Source: Candidatus Poribacteria bacterium
Lineage (GTDB): Bacteria > Poribacteria > WGA-4E > WGA-3G
DNA: 33,301 bases
NCBI GenBank assembly: GCA_003635185.1
Contig: PYJA01000061.1
Span: 1 to 33,301 of the forward strand
Reading direction: 5' to 3'
In this document: positions 7,858 through 15,519 of the stretch, piece by piece
Layout of the letters: the number at the start of each line of letters is the position of its first letter
Position numbering within the stretch: position 1 is the first letter of the stretch
Made by a program: the position numbers and the translations under genes
Notes under the pieces: model-generated
Databases searched by the model: none
The model's input: only the letters and a program-made list of their open reading frames with translations
Told to the model about the DNA's origin: nothing

Positions 7858-9439
7858 ATATCCTTGTATAGACGCACCATATATGCAAGAAGCAAATCAT
7901 GAAAAAGTGGAATGTGAAAATGTAGACCCGCCAACGATTTTGGACTCACAAATGTCAAATAACTTACAAATACCATTCAATTTTGAGGGAAACGGTGCAT
8001 TAGACAACCCTTTATCCCCTGAAAGCTATAAAGGGTTCGCTGGATTCCACAAATATTGGGGGAAAAAACCTATCGAGGTATGGCGGTTTCTGATAGAAAA
8101 ACTGGCGTTACCCCATGATATTGTTTTAGACCCTTTCCTCGGTTCAGGGCTCATCGCGAAAGAGTGTGTCAACCACAATTGCAGGTTTATCGGTTTTGAT
8201 GTCAACCCAATTAGTATTGAGTTAACAAAACTTTATCTACATCCTCCAAACTACATAGATTTGGGAAAAGCTATTTATGAAATTGAAAATCGCGTAAAGC
8301 CATTAATCAATTCTATGTATCAATTATCAGATGGAAATATAGCGACACATTTATTGTGGAACAATGACCAGATAACGCGAGTTTGGACAAAGAACGGAAG
8401 CAAAAAAGTTGAGCTTAACCTCACAAAGCTGGAACTGGAGAATCTTCAAAGTGCGGAAGAATATCAACCAATTAGGTTAAGGGAACTCTGTCTGTTTGAT
8501 AACACGAGAATTAACTCACAAAAAAATCTATCTCTTACAAAACTTTTTACACCGAGAGCATTGAGGGCAATTGACTTAATCAAGGGTGAAATAGAGCAGT
8601 ACTCTGGAAACTTAAGGAGAGCGTTGCTTCTTATACTGTCTGCATCAGTAGGTCAAATGTCAAACATGGTTTTTGCTGTATCAAAAAGAGGGAAAACCAA
8701 GGGCATCGAAACTGATAAAATTGAGGTAGGGAGTTGGGTAGTTGGGTATTGGTGCCCAGCGCAGCACTTTGAGATAAACGCCTGGAATTGTTATGCAACT
8801 AAAGCCAATAAATTGTTAAAAGCTGTTGAAGAAGATAGATATATAAAATCTGCCACGATTTCACAATCTCTGAATGATTTCCTAAATACTGCAGAAACCG
8901 TTTATGTTCAACAAGGGGATTCAGAACAACTTCTCAAGGATATTCCAACAGGATCAATTAAAGTCATCTTAACAGACCCACCTCACGGAGACAGGATTCC
9001 GTATTTAGAACTTAGTGAAATGTGGAATAGCATCATAGGGCTGGATTCTAACTATGAAGAGGAACTCGTTGTCTCAAATGCGAAAGAGCATGGAAAAGAT
9101 ATTAAATCATATAATGAAAAACTATCTGCCATTTTCTATCAATGTGCTCGGGTTCTGAAAAAAAACGGGTTTATGGCAATTCTGTTTAACACCAGATCTG
9201 AGTGTCATTGGCAAAGTTTCAGAGAATTGGATGCAGCTACCGGACTTGATTACATCGGATGTTATCCGAGTCCCTATTCTGCGGGGTCCGTTCTTCAAGA
9301 TAATAGACAAGGTGGATTGAAATCAGATTTCGTTTTGCTGTACGGAAAACAGATAAGCAAAGAAAAGCGACTCAAAACCGTAAATACTTTCAACGATGTA
9401 AAGGGTTGGACAACCCTCTATCCACAAGAAAGCGATTGA
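7829..9439 (+). CDS. Site-specific DNA methyltransferase (amino-MTase type)
   Basis: This 536-aa protein carries the S-adenosylmethionine site DPFLGSG (101-107), the follow-on acidic strand FDVNP (123-127) and the catalytic TDPPHGD (382-388), so motif I precedes motif IV. The segment FHKYWGKKP before motif I is typical of DNA methylases of the DPPY type that lack a fused nuclease. About 275 residues separate the motifs and probably hold the target-recognition part. The TTG start at 7829 is chosen for GGAGGA (7818-7823) 5 bases upstream; an ATG at 7952 is an alternative that removes a poorly conserved 41-residue head. No matching restriction gene lies beside it; the next three genes are two PIN-like proteins and a 75-aa protein. 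Confidence 0.8.
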   Translation: MQFVSRARGKYPCIDAPYMQEANHEKVECENVDPPTILDSQMSNNLQIPFNFEGNGALDNPLSPESYKGFAGFHKYWGKKPIEVWRFLIEKLALPHDIVLDPFLGSGLIAKECVNHNCRFIGFDVNPISIELTKLYLHPPNYIDLGKAIYEIENRVKPLINSMYQLSDGNIATHLLWNNDQITRVWTKNGSKKVELNLTKLELENLQSAEEYQPIRLRELCLFDNTRINSQKNLSLTKLFTPRALRAIDLIKGEIEQYSGNLRRALLLILSASVGQMSNMVFAVSKRGKTKGIETDKIEVGSWVVGYWCPAQHFEINAWNCYATKANKLLKAVEEDRYIKSATISQSLNDFLNTAETVYVQQGDSEQLLKDIPTGSIKVILTDPPHGDRIPYLELSEMWNSIIGLDSNYEEELVVSNAKEHGKDIKSYNEKLSAIFYQCARVLKKNGFMAILFNTRSECHWQSFRELDAATGLDYIGCYPSPYSAGSVLQDNRQGGLKSDFVLLYGKQISKEKRLKTVNTFNDVKGWTTLYPQESD

Positions 9440-9441
9440 AG

Positions 9442-9669
9442 ATGTTGAATTTTAGTACTGCTGTGAATCTGTTCAAGAACGATAAAATTCGTGAACTCTC
9501 CATAACAGACGAAGGAATGCGGTTTTTAAAACTGCGTTCGCTTTCACGCAAAGAACATCTTGATTATCTGGAAAAAGTTGACCAAGATGCTGGTTTTCAA
9601 CTTGACTTCTATTGGGAAGGTGAAACTTTTTCAACTGAAGCGGATGTGATATTTGTTATCAAGCAATAA
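9442..9669 (+). CDS. Small uncharacterised protein of the methyltransferase cassette
   Basis: This 75-aa soluble protein has alternating charged and aromatic residues and ends in DVIFVIKQ. It begins 2 bases after the methyltransferase stop and its end nearly meets the next gene, so it is surely in the same operon if real. A longer TTG start at 9406 would overlap the methyltransferase and lacks a ribosome site at proper spacing. No family is recognised. Size and position would fit an antitoxin or accessory factor, which is speculation. Confidence 0.55.
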   Translation: MLNFSTAVNLFKNDKIRELSITDEGMRFLKLRSLSRKEHLDYLEKVDQDAGFQLDFYWEGETFSTEADVIFVIKQ

Positions 9670-9700
9670 GAGAAAATGTTTTAATGAAGAGGTAGAGAAA

Positions 9701-10858
9701 ATGGGTCCTCATTTGCTTCTTGATAAGTCTGTTTTACAGTCTCTTTCTGATGAGGAGACTTTATGTCTAAACAACTACTATTTAGTTGTTTACGCGCCGG
9801 TACAATTTGTTGATATTCTCCAATACAAAGAGAAAAACAAAATAAAAAATATCGCACATAAGATTCAACCGATTAACCCTTGCTATACTATGTATTATCG
9901 GATTTCCATTGCACACAATCTACTTGATAGGAACTTCCCTGAGAGGCTTCCATCCCGTATTGATGCCAAACTCTCTGGTAGGAAGGAATTAGCATTTGCC
10001 CCCCATCCAGAGAAGGAAGTTCTGCGGTGTTGGAAAGCAGGTGAATTTGCAACCGCTACACAGGTCCTATCTGAAAGATTACGTTCTTCAACACGTTCTA
10101 CTGATTTAGATAAATTGCGAAAAGACTATAATTTTCCCTCTGTAACTTCGCTGACTGAGCTCAAATCCGCTACATTGGCGTTTTGCGAAACCACTGACCC
10201 ACAGCAACAATCTGCAAATCTTGAATTTTTATTAGACGAGGCGGACCTTATGAATATTGCGGAACCAATTCGGAGCAGATGGTCCGAATGTGGCAAACCT
10301 TCTTTAAGGGAATACGCCCCCTACGCCTACTACTGCCTTACAGTTTTCGTTGCGTTTTATACCGCAATCGCAAACGGTTTGATAGGGCCCCGTGCAAGTC
10401 GCGTGTCTTTGGAATATCTGCTCTATCTTCCATTTTGCCAAGTTTTTTGTTCAGATGACCCGTTCCACAAGCAGTTCACATCACTATTTCTGGGAGACAT
10501 GAGAAAACAGCAAGACTTTGTGGATAGTCCCGAGTTGAAGCAAGACCTAAACAATATTTATGCGTATTGGCAATCGGTTTCAGATGCAGAACGCAAGGCA
10601 TATCAGGAGAAATACGCATATTATCCACCAGCGTTATCGGATTCAATTACGCTGCAATTGTGGGAAAAATATATGCCTCCCCGAACAAAACGAAAAAAAT
10701 ATCGAGAAGAGTGGGAAGATATTTACGCACCTTATGACAAACACTATGAGTGTTCGCAAGAAGAAGAGGAGTTAGTTCAAGAAATCGTTGACATTGTTAA
10801 AGAGGTAAGACGTGAACGAGCCAGAGCAGCGGCAGCAGATTTACCGAGCAACACTTGA
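9701..10858 (+). CDS. Uncharacterised 385-aa protein with PIN-like N-terminus
   Basis: The protein opens with MGPHLLLDKSVLQSLSDEE. This LLDKS-x-LQSLS start recalls a family of hypotheticals whose N-terminus resembles a PIN nuclease first strand, with the Asp as a metal ligand. The rest is mostly helical, with a Lys/Arg/Glu-rich tail. The ATG at 9701 is preferred over a TTG at 9653, because GAAGAGG (9686-9692) precedes it and the extension looks unlike protein. Its 3' end overlaps the PIN gene by 47 bases in another frame, so the two are tightly coupled. Function is unknown; an RNase or regulatory role in the cassette is possible. Confidence 0.65.
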   Translation: MGPHLLLDKSVLQSLSDEETLCLNNYYLVVYAPVQFVDILQYKEKNKIKNIAHKIQPINPCYTMYYRISIAHNLLDRNFPERLPSRIDAKLSGRKELAFAPHPEKEVLRCWKAGEFATATQVLSERLRSSTRSTDLDKLRKDYNFPSVTSLTELKSATLAFCETTDPQQQSANLEFLLDEADLMNIAEPIRSRWSECGKPSLREYAPYAYYCLTVFVAFYTAIANGLIGPRASRVSLEYLLYLPFCQVFCSDDPFHKQFTSLFLGDMRKQQDFVDSPELKQDLNNIYAYWQSVSDAERKAYQEKYAYYPPALSDSITLQLWEKYMPPRTKRKKYREEWEDIYAPYDKHYECSQEEEELVQEIVDIVKEVRRERARAAAADLPSNT

Positions 10859-11315
10859 TACCAATGTTTTTGTGCGAGCAATAATTCAGACAGATAATCT
10901 CGCTAATGAGTTAATCAGACTTTGGCGCAACAAATATTTTGTCCTTGTGCTACCGAAGATGGTTGTTGAAGAACTTCAGGACGTGGTTTCACGCAGATCC
11001 TTCATTAGAAAATATCAATATCCACTAACAAGAGCAACACATCTAATTGACGAAATCAATCAGAGAGCAACTATTGTGGAGATTCAATCCTCATTTGAGT
11101 TCTGTCGGGATGTCAGCGATAACCCCTTAGTCGATTGTGCTATTCAAGAAAAAGTCCATTTTTTGGTATCCTATGACAAAGACCTATTGGATGATCCTGA
11201 ACTCAACCGAAATCTCTTTGAATATGGCGTTGAAATCATTGATCCATTGGTTTTCCTTGAAAAACTCAGAGATGCGGAAATAAACACATACGCATCTAAC
11301 ATTAATATAGATTAA
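10812..11315 (+). CDS. PIN-domain ribonuclease (toxin-like)
   Basis: This is a 167-aa PIN-fold protein. The first acidic residue is in LDTNVFVRAI near the start, the central acid is in VVEELQDVV, and the C-terminal acids are in DNPLVDCA and SYDKDLL. This matches the metal-binding quartet of the PIN family often annotated as a putative toxin component. GTG start with GAGG (10802-10805) 6 bases upstream, inside the preceding gene. No classical antitoxin with a DNA-binding domain stands beside it. Its partner could be the 385-aa or 75-aa protein, or it may act as a defence effector with the methyltransferase. Confidence 0.82.
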   Translation: MNEPEQRQQIYRATLDTNVFVRAIIQTDNLANELIRLWRNKYFVLVLPKMVVEELQDVVSRRSFIRKYQYPLTRATHLIDEINQRATIVEIQSSFEFCRDVSDNPLVDCAIQEKVHFLVSYDKDLLDDPELNRNLFEYGVEIIDPLVFLEKLRDAEINTYASNINID

Positions 11316-11321
11316 TTTGAT

Positions 11322-11351
11322 TTGAAATATTCCGAATAAAAAGAATAGATA
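11322..11351 (+). promoter_or_regulatory. Possible sigma70-type promoter for mdh
   Basis: TTGAAA (11322-11327), an 18-base spacer and TAGATA (11346-11351) lie in the gap between the PIN gene and mdh. If real, it gives mdh its own transcription independent of the inserted cassette. Confidence 0.35.
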
Positions 11352-11384
11352 TTTTATAGCAATTCAACCAAAACGGAGGAAGAA

Positions 11385-12311
11385 GTGGCAAGAAAAAAAA
11401 TTAGTATAATCGGAGCAGGTAATGTCGGCGCGACAGCAGCATTCCTGATAGCGCAGAAACAGCTTGGCGATGTCGTTATGATAGACATCGTTGATGGTGT
11501 GCCGCAAGGCAAGGCGCTGGATATGGCAGAGATGGGACCGGTGGAATTGTTTGACGCTGCGATTAGTGGTGACCTCGACTATTCCGCTACCGCAGACTCG
11601 GATTTAGTGATTATCACATCGGGTTCTCCGCGCAAACCGGGCATGACACGCGAAGACCTATTACAAACGAATGCCAATATCGTTGGGAGTGTCACAGAAA
11701 ATGTGGTGAAGCATTCGCCAGACACTATTATTATGATGCTGACCAACCCACTTGACATCATGACCTATCACGCATGGAAGGTATCAGGCTTTCCGTCACA
11801 TCGTGTCGTGGGACAAGCGGGTGTGCTGGATTCAGCACGGTTCCGTTATTTTATTTCGCTTGAACTGGGTGTATCGGTAGAAGATATCCATGCCCTCGTG
11901 CTTGGTGGGCACGGTGATACGATGGTGCCGTTACCGCGCTATACAACCGTCAACGGTATCCCGATTCCACAGTTGATTTCAACTGAACGGATAGAAGCGA
12001 TGGCACAACGCACTCGCGATGGTGGTGCTGAAGTGGTCAATCTCCTCAAGACAAGTGGATATTATGCCGCAGGGGCATCGTTAGCACAAATGGCAGAAGC
12101 TATCGTTTTGGATAAGAAAAGGTTACTGCCGTGTTCTGCACATCTCACGGGACAATACGGTATCAATGACCTCTATATCGGTGTTCCGATAAAATTAGGT
12201 GCAAATGGCGTTGAAGAGATTATTGAGATTGAATTGACAGATGACGAGTTGGGTGCTTTGCAGACATCTGCGCAGACGTATCGTGAAGGGATTGCTTTGT
12301 TGGGGTATTGA
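11385..12311 (+). CDS. mdh: Malate dehydrogenase (lactate dehydrogenase-like type)
   Basis: This 308-aa enzyme interconverts malate and oxaloacetate with NAD in the TCA cycle. It has the Rossmann motif GAGNVGA (10-16), Asp34 at the end of the second strand as expected for NAD preference, the substrate arginines R83 and R89 in SPRKPGMTR, TNPLD (120-124), the D149-R152 segment in VLDSARFR, and the catalytic H176 in GGHGDTM. The R83 position marks malate rather than lactate use. The GTG start has GGAGGA (11375-11380) 4 bases upstream. Together with the citrate synthase-like gene and icd it forms a TCA cluster interrupted by the methyltransferase/PIN cassette. Confidence 0.95.
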   Translation: MARKKISIIGAGNVGATAAFLIAQKQLGDVVMIDIVDGVPQGKALDMAEMGPVELFDAAISGDLDYSATADSDLVIITSGSPRKPGMTREDLLQTNANIVGSVTENVVKHSPDTIIMMLTNPLDIMTYHAWKVSGFPSHRVVGQAGVLDSARFRYFISLELGVSVEDIHALVLGGHGDTMVPLPRYTTVNGIPIPQLISTERIEAMAQRTRDGGAEVVNLLKTSGYYAAGASLAQMAEAIVLDKKRLLPCSAHLTGQYGINDLYIGVPIKLGANGVEEIIEIELTDDELGALQTSAQTYREGIALLGY

Positions 12312-12332
12312 AGATGGGGGTAGATATTTTGA

Positions 12333-13214
12333 ATGGCACGCAAGAAAGTATTCGGAAACTGCCGTATCTGTGGAATATATACGAAATTGTCTTTTGAGCA
12401 TGTACCACCTGAAGCCGCATTTAACAACCATCGCGTAGTAGGAAAACACATCTTTGAACTTATCAACAAGGATCCTGACTACTATTTTGATGGAAAGGGG
12501 CATATATCCCAACGGGGTGCTGGTGCTTATACGCTCTGTGAGAAATGCAATAACGATACCGGCGCATGGTACGGCGATGCATTTGCCAACTTTGCACATC
12601 AAAGTCTTTATATCCTTAAACATGCAAAAGGTCGCCCATCGCTCTACTATCCATTTCGCATCTATCCTTTGCGAGTGATTAAACAAATTATCACTATGTT
12701 TTTTAGCATTAACAAGGATCAATTTAGATTCAGCCATCCTGATTTGGTAAAGTTTGTCCTTAACAAAAATGAACGTTACCTAAGCCCCGACATTCGAATT
12801 TTAGTTTATTTTACTCTTGGTCCACATGCGCGTTATGTAGGTGGAACATCAATATCAGCAATTGAGGTTAACCCAGACGAAATAAGTCGTGACATGCTTG
12901 ATGACATGTTAAATCAGTATCAGAGAGATTATCCGAAAAGTCTTTACTCCAGTGAGATTGCATTTCCCCCGTTAGGTTATGTGTTGAGTTTTGGCTTAGA
13001 ACCACTTGATAACGAACTTACTGACATTTCATTTTTCGCGAGATATCCTTATGGTGATTGGACATCACTCCATTTGAAACTCCCGGTAAATCCCGTAAAC
13101 ACTTGGTACCCTGGGGATTATCGGAGTAAAGAACAAATCCGTAATAATTTTGAAGAAAACACCCAGATAGAAAAGGAAATTCAAAAAAGAAAGCAAGCGG
13201 AGAAAAATCAATAG
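12333..13214 (+). CDS. HNH-type zinc-finger protein
   Basis: This 293-aa protein has C10-x2-C13, then FEHVPP with E22-H23, then C69-x2-C72-N73. This is the zinc-ribbon and His arrangement of HNH nucleases of the CxxC...EHxxP...CxxCN type. After residue 90 the protein loses any recognised motif and ends in a Lys/Glu-rich helix. The ATG at 12333 is 21 bases after the mdh stop; the GGGGG run upstream is about 13 bases away, so the ribosome site is poor. It faces the type I restriction genes head-on, consistent with a defence island. Its catalytic role is inferred from the motif only. Confidence 0.65.
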   Translation: MARKKVFGNCRICGIYTKLSFEHVPPEAAFNNHRVVGKHIFELINKDPDYYFDGKGHISQRGAGAYTLCEKCNNDTGAWYGDAFANFAHQSLYILKHAKGRPSLYYPFRIYPLRVIKQIITMFFSINKDQFRFSHPDLVKFVLNKNERYLSPDIRILVYFTLGPHARYVGGTSISAIEVNPDEISRDMLDDMLNQYQRDYPKSLYSSEIAFPPLGYVLSFGLEPLDNELTDISFFARYPYGDWTSLHLKLPVNPVNTWYPGDYRSKEQIRNNFEENTQIEKEIQKRKQAEKNQ

Positions 13215-13253
13215 TGCCTTTCCATAAAACTGATAAAGATTGAGAAAGGCACT
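13213..13253. terminator. Possible bidirectional terminator hairpin
   Basis: AGTGCCTTTC (13213-13222) pairs exactly with GAAAGGCACT (13244-13253) around a 21-base loop between two convergent genes. On the minus strand a T-rich stretch follows the stem, which favours termination of the hsd transcript. The loop is long for an intrinsic terminator. Confidence 0.4.
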
Positions 13254-13313
13254 CAGTCTGCCGAAAAATTTTCTCACTTGCCAACGTTATTAATCACACA
13301 ATCTCACGCGGTA

Positions 13314-15497
13314 TCAAAATATCGCTACCGAACCGACGAACACAGACAATTCAACTTTTAGTTGTTCGCTTAACGCGCAGACCTCATTAAGTTTGGTAAG
13401 TAAGTGGTTAATTTTTGCTACAATACGCAGCTGTTCCGATAATGATGGTAATTTGACAGAAACAGACAGAAGATGTTTAGGTTTCAATTCAGTTTTGATC
13501 CCACCAGGTAAGGATTGTAACAAAATGTGCTGAAACGCTTTACTCCTAAATAACCACCACAAGAATGTCACGTCAGCCCGTTCAGGATTGACAAAGTATG
13601 CACTGTAGTGCATAGTAGCTGAACCTGGCTTTTCTGCATTATTTGGATAAATAGCAATTGCTCCTTTAGCAGCATTAATTCCAGAGAAAACTATGTCCCC
13701 GGGTTGAAACTGTATCATTTTTGTTTTCGTAGCAGTACTTTCCCGAAATTCTATCTCGCCTGTATTAAAACTGATTTTGGAAACGATACGGATTTCCCCA
13801 GTGTCCAATGCAACTGGATCTGGAATTTCTTTACGTTCTGTAAGCACTTTATCAAGTCTAATCTCTTCCCACTTCGCTATTTTAGTCGTATTCTCTAAGA
13901 ATTCCGCAAGAGATTCCGCTTTAATTTCTTCTATCAAATCCACCATTTTCTGATCTTTATCTATGATACTGTTAGCAATTTCAGCTGGTGATAGATTTGC
14001 CAAACCTTCAGCACTGTTTGGATTCTTGATATCTAAATCCGCGGAGGCAATTTGACCTTCTTCATCGTATTTCAAAACATCCTCAACGTTAACCTTCCAT
14101 GCATATTCATTTTCCTGCCGTTCTGCAATCGGATGGAACCAATCGATACAATCGGAAAATTCCTCAAATTTCATCGGTTTTGTCTTGGTATAATTCTTTC
14201 GGCCATCAGGAAGTGGAATCTCATAAAACCATATTTCCTTGGTCGGATGGGAACGGTCGAAAAAAAGCAAATTTGTTGGAATGCCGGTATATGGCGCGAA
14301 AACCCCTTTCGGCAATCTAACAATCGTATGAAGATTGAAGTTTTTAAGAAGTTCCTCCTTGATACGAGCACAGACTCCATCTTCAAAAAGTGTTCCGTTT
14401 GGCACGACAACAGCGGCACGCCCCGGTTTTCCCTTATTGCGTTCAGGACGTTTGAGTCTCCGCATGATGATCTGGAGAAATAACAACGCGGTTTCTGCGG
14501 TTTGCATGTTAGTTGGGAAATAGTTTTTAACGCTAATCTCTTCTTCACCACCAAAGGGCGGATTGGTAAGAATAACATCGTATCGGTCACTGTCACCAAT
14601 TTCGTTGTATCTCTTGACAGTCAGAGAGTTGCCAAAGTTAATCTGTGGATTTTCCAACCCATGCAAAAGTAGATTCATCTGACCGAGAAGATAAGACATC
14701 GGTTTAGCTTCAATTCCGTAGATAGTTGATTCTTGCAGTGTTTGCCGAGCAGCAATAGTTTTACACTGTTTTTCAAGGTGAGTAAATGCCTCAACGAGAA
14801 AACCGCCAGTCCCGCAAGCAGGATCAAGCACAGTTTCACCGAGTTCAAGGTTAGTGACAGCAACGATAAACTTAACTACGGGACGAGGCGTATAAAATTC
14901 GCCAGAGTCACCCGCGGCATCGCGCATCTCTTTAAGCATCGTTTCATAAAATCGACTCAGCGTGTGCATTTCCTCAGAAGCATCAAAATGGATACTGTTG
15001 ACTTTGTTAACAACATCTCTGAGTAGGTAACCAGATTGTATCCGATTAATGATTCCCCTGAAAACAGTTGCAATGACATCTTCTCTGCCCTTCCCATCTG
15101 CAGATCGAAGGTTACGCAAATAGTGGAATAGTCCTTGTCCTTTAGTGCCGTCTGGTAGATTTGCCTCCTCAAGGTTGATAAAGTTTATCAGATCGTCCCC
15201 CGTGATGCCGCCTTCATCTGCTGCCCAATCTCGCCAACGGTACGGTTCTTCAATAAGTGAATGGAAATCTTTACCCGCAAGTTCAGCTTCTGATTCCCGA
15301 ATATGTTCCATGTCATCAAGGAATTTAAGGAACATAATCCAAGTTAGCATCGGAATGCGGTCTAACTCACCGCTTAGTCCTTTGTCCTTACGCATGATGT
15401 CACGGGCAGACTTGATAAGGGTGCTTAACTCCTGAGCCGTTGTTTGTGAGTTTTCTAATTTCTCTAAAAGTTGCAACTGTTTTGGGTTTTGTGTCAT
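13314..15497 (-). CDS. hsdM: Type I modification subunit fused to a specificity domain (HsdM-HsdS)
   Basis: This 727-aa protein starts with the helical HsdM_N region, followed by the N6-adenine methylase core: LDPACGTGGF (224-233) binds S-adenosylmethionine and TNPPFGG (311-317) is catalytic. From about residue 543 a single target-recognition domain follows, with QFQPGDIVFSGI and the conserved HsdS-like helix LPSLSEQLRIVAKI near the end. A normal HsdS has two such domains, so two fusion subunits may pair to read a symmetric bipartite site. The ATG at 15497 is preferred because AAGGA lies 5 bases upstream; the longer frame to 15530 overlaps hsdR. The protein ends shortly after the conserved helix. 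Confidence 0.88.
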   Translation of the reverse strand: MTQNPKQLQLLEKLENSQTTAQELSTLIKSARDIMRKDKGLSGELDRIPMLTWIMFLKFLDDMEHIRESEAELAGKDFHSLIEEPYRWRDWAADEGGITGDDLINFINLEEANLPDGTKGQGLFHYLRNLRSADGKGREDVIATVFRGIINRIQSGYLLRDVVNKVNSIHFDASEEMHTLSRFYETMLKEMRDAAGDSGEFYTPRPVVKFIVAVTNLELGETVLDPACGTGGFLVEAFTHLEKQCKTIAARQTLQESTIYGIEAKPMSYLLGQMNLLLHGLENPQINFGNSLTVKRYNEIGDSDRYDVILTNPPFGGEEEISVKNYFPTNMQTAETALLFLQIIMRRLKRPERNKGKPGRAAVVVPNGTLFEDGVCARIKEELLKNFNLHTIVRLPKGVFAPYTGIPTNLLFFDRSHPTKEIWFYEIPLPDGRKNYTKTKPMKFEEFSDCIDWFHPIAERQENEYAWKVNVEDVLKYDEEGQIASADLDIKNPNSAEGLANLSPAEIANSIIDKDQKMVDLIEEIKAESLAEFLENTTKIAKWEEIRLDKVLTERKEIPDPVALDTGEIRIVSKISFNTGEIEFRESTATKTKMIQFQPGDIVFSGINAAKGAIAIYPNNAEKPGSATMHYSAYFVNPERADVTFLWWLFRSKAFQHILLQSLPGGIKTELKPKHLLSVSVKLPSLSEQLRIVAKINHLLTKLNEVCALSEQLKVELSVFVGSVAIF

Positions 15498-15519
15498 TTC
15501 ATTCCTTTCATGGCAAATA

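Noticed and set aside
13270..13340. Possible frameshift cutting the end of the HsdM-HsdS fusion; another frame reads FGSDILIPREIV just after the stop.
   Set aside because: The stretch is only about 18 residues and I cannot show it is conserved coding sequence. The fusion already ends after the typical HsdS helix.
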